The notes below the pieces were generated by a model, which had not been told where the DNA came from, searched no databases, and saw nothing but the letters and a program-made list of their open reading frames with translations. A stretch of 64,000 nt of DNA from Clostridia bacterium (lineage in GTDB: Bacteria > Bacillota > Clostridia > Christensenellales > Borkfalkiaceae), in the NCBI GenBank assembly GCA_900767815.1, contig CAAGAM010000195.1:85628-149627 (forward strand). The letters are read 5' to 3'. Below are positions 54,039 through 63,298 of the stretch, piece after piece; position 1 is the stretch's first letter; every line of letters starts with the position of its first letter. Position numbers and translations under genes: made by a program.

Positions 54039-54583
54039 TATTTATAGTCCTTTTCGATAATCTTTCTGCCCGCAAAATTAACGAGATTTATAAGATAATC
54101 TTCTTTACATTCCAAAAGCACGAGCAAATTTATCCCCTCGTGATTAAGATATACGTAAAAGCCGTTTTCGATGTATTTATTCGGCGTTGCGTAAATCTTT
54201 TTCAGTTTGGGCGTAGCGTATAATTTTTCGAATGATTCGCTGCCGATTTTACCGACCTGAATTACCTCGTTATAATCGAATACCAGAATTTTTCTTCTGA
54301 ATTTGAAGTGAACGACTTTGATTATTCTCGTCTGTCCCGTAACGAAAACAAGGTCTACGCAATAATAGATTTGTTTTCTCAAAAACCAGAACCCCACTCC
54401 CGAGCCTGTAAAGAAAACGAGAGTAACTATCATTCCGACCCAGTATGCGGCGGGATAAAACAGCAACGTCAAAACGTCGATTATTCCGAATATCCAGATA
54501 AGCACCGTGTATACGATAAAAATAATTTTTTGGAATTTAAGGTTTTTCGGCGTTGCCGATTCCTCATATAAAACTTCTTTCAT
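54038..54583 (-). CDS. Two-helix membrane protein of unknown function
   Basis: 181 aa: two adjacent membrane helices (about 20-42 and 45-68), then a soluble domain of about 110 residues with beta-rich, PH-like spacing (KVVHFKFRRKILVFDYNEVIQVGK). GGAG precedes the ATG. It shares a base with the cysteine desulfurase. Not recognised; conserved clostridial position next to mutS2 is possible. Confidence 0.65.
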   Translation of the reverse strand: MKEVLYEESATPKNLKFQKIIFIVYTVLIWIFGIIDVLTLLFYPAAYWVGMIVTLVFFTGSGVGFWFLRKQIYYCVDLVFVTGQTRIIKVVHFKFRRKILVFDYNEVIQVGKIGSESFEKLYATPKLKKIYATPNKYIENGFYVYLNHEGINLLVLLECKEDYLINLVNFAGRKIIEKDYK

Positions 54584-54639
54584 GTCCGCTCCGTATTTTT
54601 TATTTAGGTAAGTATATCACAAATCGCGTAAAATAGCAA

Positions 54640-56994
54640 TTATTTAAGCTTGACAAACGTAACTCCTCTTTCGCCCTCGCCGTATTTGCCGAAACGATAA
54701 CTTTCGACGTTTTTATTACGCTTTAAATAATCGTGAATAGCCGTGGAAAGAATTTTAAGCCCTTTGCCGTGAATTATTTTTATTTCTTCGAGGTTGTTTA
54801 TAACCGCCTGATCGATAAACTGCTCCACTTCGGGAATGGCTTCCATAACCGATTCCCCTATAACGTTTATTTCCGTTATCGGTTTCACCGCCTCGCGTTT
54901 CAGAGCCACCGAAGTTTTCGGCACGGTTTTATGCGAAACGAAAAACAAATCTTTTGCCTTTACCTTCATTCTGACTGCGCCCATAAACACTTCGCATTCG
55001 CCCTTTTTAACGTTTACAGTGCTTATTTCGCAAAGCGACTCCATCGGTTTATAATAAACTTTATCCCCCGCTTTCAACGTTTCGATTTTAACGGGTTCGT
55101 AATTAACGATTTTTTCTTCGACGTCATCAAGAGAATACTTTTTGTCTTCAAGTTTGTTTCTTAAAGTCCTTGCCCTGATAAGATCGCCGCTGTCAAGCTC
55201 GGCTTTATCGAACAAAACTTTGATTTCGTCTATAATTTCGTCCGCTTCTTCGAGTTTTTCGTTTACTATACGCCTGCTTTCCGATTTGGCTTTTTGGAAA
55301 AATTTTTCTTTTTCCGAGTTTAATTTCGCACGCTCGACGTCGATCTCGTTAAGTTTTTCCGTTTCCTCGCGCTTTATTTTTTCAAGCTCGTCTTTTATTT
55401 CGTCCGCTTCTCTTCTCGATTTTTCGGCTTCTTTCAAAACGTTTTCAAAAGAAACCTTCTCACCTTTCAGAAGCGAAAACGCTCTGTCTATGATATTCTT
55501 GTCAAGCCCGAGCATCGACGATATTTCGATCGCGTTGGACGATCCCGGAATGCCGAGATTGATTTTATAAAGCGGTGCGAAAGTTTTCGGATCGAACTCC
55601 ATCGACGCGTTTAAAATTCTGCCGTCCGAATAAGCGTATTCTTTAAGGGCGGAATAATGCGTGGTGATTATCCCGAAACTCCCTTTATCGAGAAGATTTT
55701 CGATAACCGCGCGCGCGATCGCGCTTCCTTCTTCCGGGTCCGTCCCCGCGCCGATTTCGTCGATAAGACAAAGCGAAGAACAATCGACGTTTTCGGTTAT
55801 TTCGATTATGTTTCTTATATGCGAACTGAACGTGGAAAGGTTCTGCTCGATGCTCTGTTCGTCGCCGACGTCGCAGAAGATATTATCGAAATACGATATT
55901 TCCGTACCTTCCGAGGCGGTAACGAAAAAACCGCTCATCGTCATAAGCGAAAACAACCCCGTAAGTTTTAAAGTTACCGTTTTTCCGCCGGTATTTGGTC
56001 CCGTTATTAAAAGATAGTTATATTTATCCCCGAACGAAAGCGAAACGGGGACGACTTTGTCTTTATCGATAAGAGGGTGTCTGCCGTTTATAATATTCAT
56101 TTTCCCGCTTCTGTTGAATTCGGGTCTCACCGAGCGGGTTTTATAAGCATAAATCGCGCGGGCGTAATAGCCGTCGACGTCGGTTATGATATCGATGTTC
56201 ATCGAAAGTTTGTCCGATATAACGCCGACTTTTTGCGACAACTCGCTTAAAATTCTTTCAACTTCGAGCTGCTCTTCGAGATTCGCCGTTTTCAGCGCGT
56301 TGTTCAGTTCGAGTACGGCGGCGGGTTCGATGAAAACCGTCGATCCCGTCGAGGATTGGTCGTGAATAAATCCGCCGATCTGATTTCTGTATTCGCTTTT
56401 AACGGGCAGAACGTATCTATCGCCGCGCATGGTGATAATGTTTTCCTGAAGATACTTATTGTTTCCGTTCCGTATAAAAGAAAGAAGTTTCTCTCTTATC
56501 TGCTCGTTAAGTCTTTTTATGTTTTTTCTGAGTGCGGCGAGTTTTTCGGACGCGTTATCGCTCATCGTATCTTCGCTGAGTATTTTTTCTCTTATTTCGT
56601 TCTCTAAATACAAATCTACGTAAACGCCCGAAACTTCTTGTTTGATATAGGGAGCTTCCGCTTTCGAATCCATGACGGACGTATACAATATTCTGCCGCT
56701 TTTCAGAAGCCTCGCAACGCGCAACAGTTCGCCCATAGATAAAGTCGCGCCCTTTTTCACTCTGTCGGGAATATCACCCGTATCGTCGTAGAATTCTATG
56801 GAAGTTGCTCCGTGGTTATACAAAAGATCATAGGCTTCGCTCGTTTTATCGAGCAGAAACCGCGAGTCCGAAAAATCGCCGCCAGGAACGTAGTTCTGCA
56901 TTTTTGTTTTTGATTCGTATAAAACGCAATACTCCGAAGCAAGCTTTAAAACTTTATCGAATTCAAGCGCCTTACAAACTCTCTGAGTTATCAT
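54640..56994 (-). CDS. mutS2: MutS2 ribosome/DNA-associated ATPase
   Basis: 784 aa: MutS-type lever and ATPase with Walker A LLITGPNTGGKTVTLK and CLIDEIGAGTDPEEGSAI, long coiled coil, and a C-terminal Smr domain with IHGKGLKILSTAIHDYLKR. Known to rescue collided ribosomes and to suppress homologous recombination. It overlaps the U32 gene by 4 nt. Confidence 0.96.
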   Translation of the reverse strand: MITQRVCKALEFDKVLKLASEYCVLYESKTKMQNYVPGGDFSDSRFLLDKTSEAYDLLYNHGATSIEFYDDTGDIPDRVKKGATLSMGELLRVARLLKSGRILYTSVMDSKAEAPYIKQEVSGVYVDLYLENEIREKILSEDTMSDNASEKLAALRKNIKRLNEQIREKLLSFIRNGNNKYLQENIITMRGDRYVLPVKSEYRNQIGGFIHDQSSTGSTVFIEPAAVLELNNALKTANLEEQLEVERILSELSQKVGVISDKLSMNIDIITDVDGYYARAIYAYKTRSVRPEFNRSGKMNIINGRHPLIDKDKVVPVSLSFGDKYNYLLITGPNTGGKTVTLKLTGLFSLMTMSGFFVTASEGTEISYFDNIFCDVGDEQSIEQNLSTFSSHIRNIIEITENVDCSSLCLIDEIGAGTDPEEGSAIARAVIENLLDKGSFGIITTHYSALKEYAYSDGRILNASMEFDPKTFAPLYKINLGIPGSSNAIEISSMLGLDKNIIDRAFSLLKGEKVSFENVLKEAEKSRREADEIKDELEKIKREETEKLNEIDVERAKLNSEKEKFFQKAKSESRRIVNEKLEEADEIIDEIKVLFDKAELDSGDLIRARTLRNKLEDKKYSLDDVEEKIVNYEPVKIETLKAGDKVYYKPMESLCEISTVNVKKGECEVFMGAVRMKVKAKDLFFVSHKTVPKTSVALKREAVKPITEINVIGESVMEAIPEVEQFIDQAVINNLEEIKIIHGKGLKILSTAIHDYLKRNKNVESYRFGKYGEGERGVTFVKLK

Positions 56995-59159
56995 AGAATA
57001 CCTCTTTTCAGATTTCCGACAGTAAATTTCAAATCTTTCAATTCATCTTCTCTGCCCGATAAAAAAGCTTCGGTTTGTCTATCGGAAAACTTTATAAAAT
57101 TAAAGAAATTATAAGCAGTTTTTGAAGTTTTTATTATATCGCCGTTATAAAGTTCGAAACGGCATTTCCCGTTAAGCTTATACCTTCTGAGCATGAACGA
57201 ATGTCCCGTATCGTCCGTTACCGAAAAGTAGTTTTTTCTTCTGCAATCGAAGCACTGCTTTTTAAACGGACAATATAAAAACTCCGCAAGCCTTATCCTG
57301 CCGAACGTAAACATATAGCCGCTTCCGCTAATTTTCTCCGCTTCGCGAAGGGAAAGTTCTTTGGAAAAAACGATATCGTTTACCCCGCGTTTTTTAAGCT
57401 CGGAAACATCCGCAGAGTTAAAAACGTTAAATCCCGTGCCGACAATAACCTTTTTTGAAGCTTTATCGGCAATTTCAAGCCCCGAAAGCCCGTCCGCATA
57501 AACGCCGTCGAAAAGAGGAAGAAGCTCTTCTATTATCTTTACGTCGTCTTCCCGTAAAAACGCGGGGACGTATAAATACTTATCTTCGCGGATAAGTTTT
57601 GTCTCCGTTTCTATCTTTTCCCTGTCGTCATACGAATCGGGAAACAAAACGAAAGCATATCCTTCGGGCAACGACACATATCTTTCCGCCATTGCGACGC
57701 CTTTATAAGACGGCTTGAAATTATTTGCAAAATCAAAGATAAAATCGACTTTTTCCAAAGGTTTTACGTCTTTGTAAAATACCGTTTCGTAAAATTTTGC
57801 CCTCAATGCGTTCAGCTTCGATTTCACAATAAACGGCTCGCCTTTCACAAAAACTTCGGCTTGCGGTTCGAAGGGATATACGTCTGTCTTTAAAAGATTC
57901 TCTCCGATATCTTCCGCGGCGACAGGTCTTGTTTTTGCTTTTTCAAGAACTTCTTCGCCAACGACCGTCACGCATTTTGCCGACAGTTCGGGAAACTCTC
58001 CTTCGCAAAACTTTGCCGAAACAACAAGTTTTTCTTTCTCCCCCGGCACGGCGTCGAGCTTTTCGGAAAGCTTTTCGTCTCTGGTTATTCTTATTTCGTC
58101 ACCGACTTTAACTGACCCTTTAAAAGCAAGTTCCCGCCCGTCGTTTAACGCTACGGCATTTCCGACCTCGAACCCGTCCCGAACGATTTTAAATCCGTCA
58201 CCCTTATGCGGAACTTCCGAAGAATCGGCAATAAGCTTGTCCGAGCCGACCTTCTTCACTTTTCCGTAGAACGCGCCTTTATGATTCTGAATTTTATCGG
58301 AAACTATTCCGCCGTCGTAGCCGTAAACATATCCTTTCGTGTAGTCTCCGCGGTTATATGTACGAAAAATTTCTTCGTCGTTCGCCGCATTGCCGTCAAT
58401 TGCGTTTCTGTACAGCCTTACAGCCGCCGCAACGTATTCGGGGGTTCTCATTCTCCCCTCTATTTTAACGCTTTTCACGCCGAGCTTTTCAATTTCCGAT
58501 ATCTTATCGTCAAGCTTCAGATCGGCAAGAGAAAACGAATATTCGCCTCCGCCGCTCTTCGTTTCGATTTTATATTTCTTCCTGCAAGGCTGTTTGCAAA
58601 GCCCTCTGTTGCCGCTGTTTCCGCCTATAAAGGAACTCATATAGCAATGCCCGGAAAACGAACTGCAAAGGGCTCCGTGGACGAAAATTTCCGTGTCGAT
58701 TTTCTCGGCTATGCTTTTAATTTCTTTCCGCTCCGTTTCCCTTGCAAGAATAACTCTCGAAAACCCGTATTCTTTGGCAACCGCAACTCCTTCGGTATTA
58801 TTTATCCCAGCCTGAGTGCTTAAATGCAATTCGATGTCGGGAAAATATTCGCGCAGAAGTTTGCCGAGAAACACCTCCTGAACGATAAGCGCGTCCGCAC
58901 CCGCCGAATACGCATAAGAAGCGGTAAGCAAAAAATCTTTAAGCTCTTCGTCTTTTACGATCGTATTCAACGCCACATACACCTTAACACCCGTCGTATG
59001 AGCGTAAGATACGAAATAATTTATATTATCTTTGGTGAAATTCCCCGCGTTTTTTCTTGCCGAAAAGGAATCAAGCCCGAGATATACGGCGTCTGCGCCG
59101 TTATTTATCGCCGCGAAGAAACATTCCTCGTTTCCCGCGGGCGCAAGTAATTCTATCAT
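56991..59159 (-). CDS. U32 family peptidase with C-terminal DUF3656-type domain
   Basis: 722 aa. The U32 signature is EIFVHGALCSSFSGHCYMSS followed by CKQPCRKKY-type Cys; the N-terminus is a TIM barrel with a DAVYLGLDSFSARKNAGNF start. U32 homologues act in tRNA/rRNA hydroxylation (TrhP, RlhA) or collagenase-like proteolysis; the long C-terminus with CPFKKQCFDCRRK suggests the former. No Shine-Dalgarno; the promoter ends 6 nt before the ATG at 59159. Confidence 0.9.
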   Translation of the reverse strand: MIELLAPAGNEECFFAAINNGADAVYLGLDSFSARKNAGNFTKDNINYFVSYAHTTGVKVYVALNTIVKDEELKDFLLTASYAYSAGADALIVQEVFLGKLLREYFPDIELHLSTQAGINNTEGVAVAKEYGFSRVILARETERKEIKSIAEKIDTEIFVHGALCSSFSGHCYMSSFIGGNSGNRGLCKQPCRKKYKIETKSGGGEYSFSLADLKLDDKISEIEKLGVKSVKIEGRMRTPEYVAAAVRLYRNAIDGNAANDEEIFRTYNRGDYTKGYVYGYDGGIVSDKIQNHKGAFYGKVKKVGSDKLIADSSEVPHKGDGFKIVRDGFEVGNAVALNDGRELAFKGSVKVGDEIRITRDEKLSEKLDAVPGEKEKLVVSAKFCEGEFPELSAKCVTVVGEEVLEKAKTRPVAAEDIGENLLKTDVYPFEPQAEVFVKGEPFIVKSKLNALRAKFYETVFYKDVKPLEKVDFIFDFANNFKPSYKGVAMAERYVSLPEGYAFVLFPDSYDDREKIETETKLIREDKYLYVPAFLREDDVKIIEELLPLFDGVYADGLSGLEIADKASKKVIVGTGFNVFNSADVSELKKRGVNDIVFSKELSLREAEKISGSGYMFTFGRIRLAEFLYCPFKKQCFDCRRKNYFSVTDDTGHSFMLRRYKLNGKCRFELYNGDIIKTSKTAYNFFNFIKFSDRQTEAFLSGREDELKDLKFTVGNLKRGIL

Positions 59160-59165
59160 GCTTAT

Positions 59166-59194
59166 ATTTTAACAGATTATTATAAATTTGAAAA
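59166..59194 (-). promoter_or_regulatory. Promoter abutting the U32 start
   Basis: Minus strand TTTTCA (59189-59194; or TTTCAA with 16 nt), 17 nt, TAAAAT (59166-59171), then ATAAGC and the ATG. It comes directly after the yunB terminator. Confidence 0.55.
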
Positions 59195-59195
59195 C

Positions 59196-59223
59196 AAAAA
59201 ACGGAAGAAAAATCTCCCGTTTT
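59196..59223 (-). terminator. Terminator after yunB
   Basis: Minus-strand 11-bp stem AAAACGGGAGA / TCTTCCGTTTT (one G-U pair) with a 4-nt loop and a T run. Confidence 0.85.
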
Positions 59224-59232
59224 TAAAAATAT

Positions 59233-59874
59233 TTACATTTCCGCGCTTCCTTTTCCTATCGTTATCGGGCTGACGATAACGTCGGGAACTTTCCCGACGA
59301 TAAGATTGTCGAAAACAAGAATCGAAATTACGTCGTTTATTTCCCTCGTCGCCGTTTTCGTAACGAAATTGACGACGCAATTTATATTTATATACATCGA
59401 ATGCCTTGTCTGATTTATTCCCGCCTGAGTAAAATCGGAAACAAAATCGCATTTGACGGACGAAACCGAGATAACTTTCATCTTTACCTTTGTTCCGAAC
59501 CCGCTTAAAAGCCTTATTCCCGTAAACGCGCCGACAGGCACTTCAACGCCTTTTACTATTTCCCCGCTCAGATAGTCATACGCATTCGTCGCGACGATTG
59601 CCGCCAGCTTATTGACCTCATAACTATCCGTAACAACCATGCTTATTTTTCCGTCGTTATCGGTTTTTATATCGACCAGATCGGAATATTTGTATTTTTT
59701 TTCGATTAAAGCGTCGACGGCATGATATGAAGCGGCCGAAATCATCGAATCGAAACTCTTCGCCGCAAATTCGATAACGATTTTGTTTGAGGAAAAATAT
59801 ATCGAAACTGCCAGAATAAGAAACGCCGACAAAAAACAAAAAAATTTAAATACTCTTTTCTTTTTTCTTTTCAT
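59233..59874 (-). CDS. yunB: Sporulation protein YunB
   Basis: 213 aa: basic N-terminus, one membrane helix (about 10-28) and an extracytoplasmic domain (SYEVNKLAAIVATNAYDYL, VPVGAFTGIRLLSGFG, INVVNFVTK-like). YunB is a sigma-E mother-cell protein needed for full sporulation in B. subtilis. A sigma-E-like promoter ends 5 nt before the ATG. Confidence 0.9.
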   Translation of the reverse strand: MKRKKKRVFKFFCFLSAFLILAVSIYFSSNKIVIEFAAKSFDSMISAASYHAVDALIEKKYKYSDLVDIKTDNDGKISMVVTDSYEVNKLAAIVATNAYDYLSGEIVKGVEVPVGAFTGIRLLSGFGTKVKMKVISVSSVKCDFVSDFTQAGINQTRHSMYININCVVNFVTKTATREINDVISILVFDNLIVGKVPDVIVSPITIGKGSAEM

Positions 59875-59879
59875 ATTTA

Positions 59880-59907
59880 ATTATATGAAAAATAAAGGTC
59901 AACATTC
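59880..59907 (-). promoter_or_regulatory. Putative sigma-E promoter of yunB
   Basis: Minus strand GAATGTT (59901-59907), 13 nt, CATATAAT (59880-59887), near the sigma-E pattern (CATACAAT). Only TAAAT separates it from the ATG. Confidence 0.6.
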
Positions 59908-59935
59908 GCCGAAAATTTTATTTTAACCGATTACG

Positions 59936-60307
59936 TTAATTCTTTTTAGATTTAGCTTTGAATATAAGGGCTATGATATAACCGAACACGACAGCCGCAG
60001 TAACGCCTGCGGACGCCGCGGCAAGCCCGCCCGTAAACGCGCCGAAAAGCCCTTGTTTCGCCCCTTTGATTGCTCCGTTTGCAAGAAGATAGCCGAATCC
60101 GCTTATCGGCACCGTTGCTCCCGCGCCCGCAAAATCAACCAGATATTGATACAAACCGACGCTTTGAAGAGCTAAGCCCGAAAGCATGAAATATACCAAT
60201 ATTTTCCCCGAAGTTATTTTTGTATAATTTATCAGAAGCTGCGCAATCGTGCATATAATGCCGCCGACGACAAAAGCTTTCAGATACATGAACAACATAT
60301 CAAGCAT
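59936..60307 (-). CDS. spoVAE: Stage V sporulation protein AE
   Basis: 123 aa, about three or four membrane helices, with conserved GAGATVPISGFGYLLANGA. It is part of the SpoVA channel that moves calcium dipicolinate into the forespore and out at germination. 1 nt after spoVAD. Confidence 0.93.
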   Translation of the reverse strand: MLDMLFMYLKAFVVGGIICTIAQLLINYTKITSGKILVYFMLSGLALQSVGLYQYLVDFAGAGATVPISGFGYLLANGAIKGAKQGLFGAFTGGLAAASAGVTAAVVFGYIIALIFKAKSKKN

Positions 60308-60308
60308 A

Positions 60309-61307
60309 TTATCTCTCCTTTTCGATGCTCACCGCGTGAGCGATTGCGGGAATCGATTCCCCTTGCTGAGTGGAAAGCGTTGAAAGCAATGCGCCCGTAG
60401 CGATGAAAAGAATTTTATTTATTTCGTTTTTCATCATCTTATTGTAGATATACGAGTTAAAAACAACCGCACTGCACCCTGCGCCGCTTCCGCCCTGAAA
60501 TTCCTCTTCGTTTATGTTATATATAAGCTCTCCGCAATCGACGTGATTTTTATCGATATCGAAACACTTTTCAAAGCAAAGTTTTTTAACGAGCCTCGAT
60601 CCGAGCGCGCCGAGATCGCCCGTAACCACAAGGTCGTAATAATCGGGCGTTCTCCCCGATTCCTTAAAATGTCTGATAATCGTATCCGCCGCGGCGGGCG
60701 CCATTGCCGCGCCCATATTATTCGCGTCCGTCACTCCGAAATCCACAACTTTTCCGAACGTTGCGGAAGTAATTTTCGGGTAATCGCCTTTTTTCGAAGA
60801 TATCAACGCCGCGCCCGCTCCGGTAACCGTCCACTGCGATTGCGGAGGACGAACCGAGCCGAGTTCCAGAGGATAGCGGTATTGCCTTTCGGCTGTGGAA
60901 AAATGACTCCCGGTCGCCGCGACGACGTTTTTGAAATAACCGCCGTCGCAAAGCACTCCGCCAAGAGCGAAAGCCTCCGTCATGGTTGAACACGCATTAT
61001 ATATGCCGAGATAAGGTATGTCGAACTTTCGGGCGGAAAAGCTCGACGAAATTATCTGATTGAGCAAATCGCCCGAAATTATAGCGTTGATATCCGATTC
61101 CTTCATCTTCGCGTTTTTTATAACGTTATCAATAACGAAAGAAATCATCTTACATTCGGCTTTTTCGTACGTCTTTTCGCCAAACGTATCGTCTTCGGAT
61201 ATTTTTTCGATAAATCGCCCCAACTGCCCTTCGCCCTCTTTAGGTCCGCCGACCGTAGACGTTGCGATTACCGAAGGTTTGTTTTTAAAAAAAACAGTAG
61301 ATGTCAT
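60309..61307 (-). CDS. spoVAD: Stage V sporulation protein AD
   Basis: 332-aa thiolase-fold protein that binds dipicolinic acid. Conserved FKNKPSVIATSTVGGPKEGEG start, NACSTMTEAFALGG and GGSGAGCSAVVFNSYI. The ATG has no Shine-Dalgarno; a sigma-G-type promoter ends 5 nt before it. The usual upstream partner spoVAC is not present at this locus. Confidence 0.95.
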   Translation of the reverse strand: MTSTVFFKNKPSVIATSTVGGPKEGEGQLGRFIEKISEDDTFGEKTYEKAECKMISFVIDNVIKNAKMKESDINAIISGDLLNQIISSSFSARKFDIPYLGIYNACSTMTEAFALGGVLCDGGYFKNVVAATGSHFSTAERQYRYPLELGSVRPPQSQWTVTGAGAALISSKKGDYPKITSATFGKVVDFGVTDANNMGAAMAPAAADTIIRHFKESGRTPDYYDLVVTGDLGALGSRLVKKLCFEKCFDIDKNHVDCGELIYNINEEEFQGGSGAGCSAVVFNSYIYNKMMKNEINKILFIATGALLSTLSTQQGESIPAIAHAVSIEKER

Positions 61308-61312
61308 AAGAT

Positions 61313-61342
61313 TATTTTGAGTGATTTTTATCTTTATTATGC
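61313..61342 (-). promoter_or_regulatory. Putative sigma-G promoter of spoVAD
   Basis: Minus strand GCATA (61338-61342), 18 nt, CAAAATA (61313-61319), a near match to the sigma-G pattern (GHATR, CATnnTA). It lies 5 nt before the ATG. Confidence 0.55.
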
Positions 61343-61344
61343 AA

Positions 61345-61370
61345 AACCGCCGCTTTTAAAAGCGACGGTT
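61345..61370 (-). terminator. Terminator after the lipoprotein gene
   Basis: Minus-strand stem AACCGTCGC / GCGGCGGTT (one G-U pair) around TTTTAAAA, followed by a short T run. Confidence 0.65.
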
Positions 61371-61440
61371 TACTGTTTAAATAATTCATATAACGATTTA
61401 TTTTCAATCGGACGAGCGAATAAACAATCGTTATCCGTAA

Positions 61441-61474
61441 TAATTATATCATTATATTAATTATATCATTATAT
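61441..61474. repeat. 17-bp perfect tandem repeat
   Basis: TAATTATATCATTATAT occurs twice (61441-61457 and 61458-61474) just downstream of the lipoprotein stop. Confidence 0.85.
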
Positions 61475-61490
61475 AATAATACAATAAATA

Positions 61491-61964
61491 TCAAAGCACT
61501 CGTTCGCCGCACAAGTCGTAAAAAGCAGCAGAACATCTTTCGAAAATCTTTTTAGGCGAAGAATTAGACCCGTGCGAAACTTTACTCGTTTTATCCTCGT
61601 ATTCGATAACCAAAATCCATCCCGAACCATCATCGATATTGGGATTTGTATAATTTTTTTTAATATTAAATAAACCGTAAGAATAAACGGTATCGATAAA
61701 AACAGCCTCTTCTTCCTCACTGAAAGTCTTCTTTACCTCTGTAATCGGTACATAATCGTTCGATATAGTAGTATCGACAACGGAATAAACATTATTTTCA
61801 AAATCCAATATATATTCTCTTGTATTTCCGCCCATATATTCAATTTCTGAAAATGATAATTTTGTTAATTTTTTCCCTGTATATGTCTTTATAGCGGGCG
61901 TACACCCCGTTAATCCGACAAAAAGACAAAGAACAAGAATAATCGTAATATGTTTTTTCATCAT
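61491..61964 (-). CDS. Small lipoprotein, unknown
   Basis: 157 aa. Signal peptide with lipobox LTGC (Cys near residue 21), then a small extracytoplasmic domain with no recognised family. GGGAGA precedes the ATG. Monocistronic, ending in a terminator before spoVAD. An accessory gene inserted next to spoVA, possibly where spoVAC would be expected. Confidence 0.7.
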   Translation of the reverse strand: MMKKHITIILVLCLFVGLTGCTPAIKTYTGKKLTKLSFSEIEYMGGNTREYILDFENNVYSVVDTTISNDYVPITEVKKTFSEEEEAVFIDTVYSYGLFNIKKNYTNPNIDDGSGWILVIEYEDKTSKVSHGSNSSPKKIFERCSAAFYDLCGERVL

Positions 61965-62095
61965 ATTTCATCTCCCTGTTTGTTAGCCGCAAATGATTGC
62001 GTTCGAACTCGCCAAAACCTCTTTAAAAATCCATTTAATTTATTATATACTGTACAAGCCTATAAAATCAAGCAAAAATAGGAAATACTCTTTAT

Positions 62096-63298
62096 TTATT
62101 CGGGAACTTCAACGCCATTAGCGGAAATTCTTGCACGCATAATATTCGTTACGCCTTCAACAATATTTCCGTCACCGATTTCACCTGAATACTGAACGCT
62201 GACAATAGAACCTTTTGCTATTTGATTAAGCTCGACATAACGCGAGATACGAAGGTCTTGCATCGATATTTTATATTCTATCCCGTCCGAAGGATTATTG
62301 CAAAGAACGGAATCGTTTATAGTAATGTACTCGTCGGTTATATCCGTTATTTTGCCGACAACGCTGTTAAGATACGGCTCAAATGTTGCCTTTTCGGAAT
62401 TTTTCTTCGCATAGCCGATAATCTTCCCCGACGCACTTTCACCGATAAAAAATAAATACCGATTGCCGAACATATTCGTCTCAAGATATCCGTCCGCCGT
62501 AATATACATTGCGACTTTATAAACCCCTAACGTTTCGGATGTTATCGTAAAGCAAAGAGAGTCTCCGCCCGACTTGCTATGAGAGTTATCCGTAATAAAA
62601 GCGGCGTCCCGACAATTTGCAAGCACATTCCATACATAATCGCCGTTACTCAGCGAATAATATTCTTTTTCTGTTCCGTCATTGTTTACGGAAAAACGGT
62701 TTAACTTAATCGCATTCGGGAAATCTATCAATGCAAATAATTCCCCCAGCGTACCGGGAGGATTACCCGTCACATTCTCGAACACATAGTAATTTTCTTC
62801 CATTTTAACCGCAACATATTTAACTTTATCGGCATATTTTAAGCTATATACTTCAAAGTTTTCGGAATACTCCTTACTTTTATTATCATAGTTATCGATT
62901 CCCCGAACGGAAAATGTTCCGATTTTTGCGCCCACATTATTTGCCGATACCGCACGACCATTACTTTGATATCCCGCCCCGTTCATATTCAGATAAGTAT
63001 ATTTTTCATAAACCGTTTTATACTCCCACGGCCACAAGATTGAAATTTCACTTGTTCCGATTTGCACGTTTTTATATCTGTCGGACGGGGCTTCGGGCAT
63101 TTTGTCGCCTTGAAAGGATTTATCGATTAAAGACGGCAGAAAAATTGCACCGAGAGCGATACACACGGCAATACATGCGGCAATCGCACCCCGTTTAACC
63201 CATAGTTTACGTTTCGTCGTCCTTTGATTTTCTGCCACAGCTTTTATAAGTTCATCGTCGATATACCCGACGGCATTGGCTATTTTCGGTATTTTCAT
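62096..63298 (-). CDS. Membrane anti-sigma-like protein
   Basis: 400 aa: a short cytoplasmic N-terminus (about 1-32), one membrane helix (about 36-58) and a large extracytoplasmic domain (ending in a beta-rich KITDITDEYITINDS region). It overlaps the ECF sigma gene by 4 nt, the usual arrangement of an anti-sigma. I do not see the zinc anti-sigma motif (HxxxCxxC). The sensing domain is unknown; it may bind envelope or cell-wall signals. Confidence 0.7.
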   Translation of the reverse strand: MKIPKIANAVGYIDDELIKAVAENQRTTKRKLWVKRGAIAACIAVCIALGAIFLPSLIDKSFQGDKMPEAPSDRYKNVQIGTSEISILWPWEYKTVYEKYTYLNMNGAGYQSNGRAVSANNVGAKIGTFSVRGIDNYDNKSKEYSENFEVYSLKYADKVKYVAVKMEENYYVFENVTGNPPGTLGELFALIDFPNAIKLNRFSVNNDGTEKEYYSLSNGDYVWNVLANCRDAAFITDNSHSKSGGDSLCFTITSETLGVYKVAMYITADGYLETNMFGNRYLFFIGESASGKIIGYAKKNSEKATFEPYLNSVVGKITDITDEYITINDSVLCNNPSDGIEYKISMQDLRISRYVELNQIAKGSIVSVQYSGEIGDGNIVEGVTNIMRARISANGVEVPE

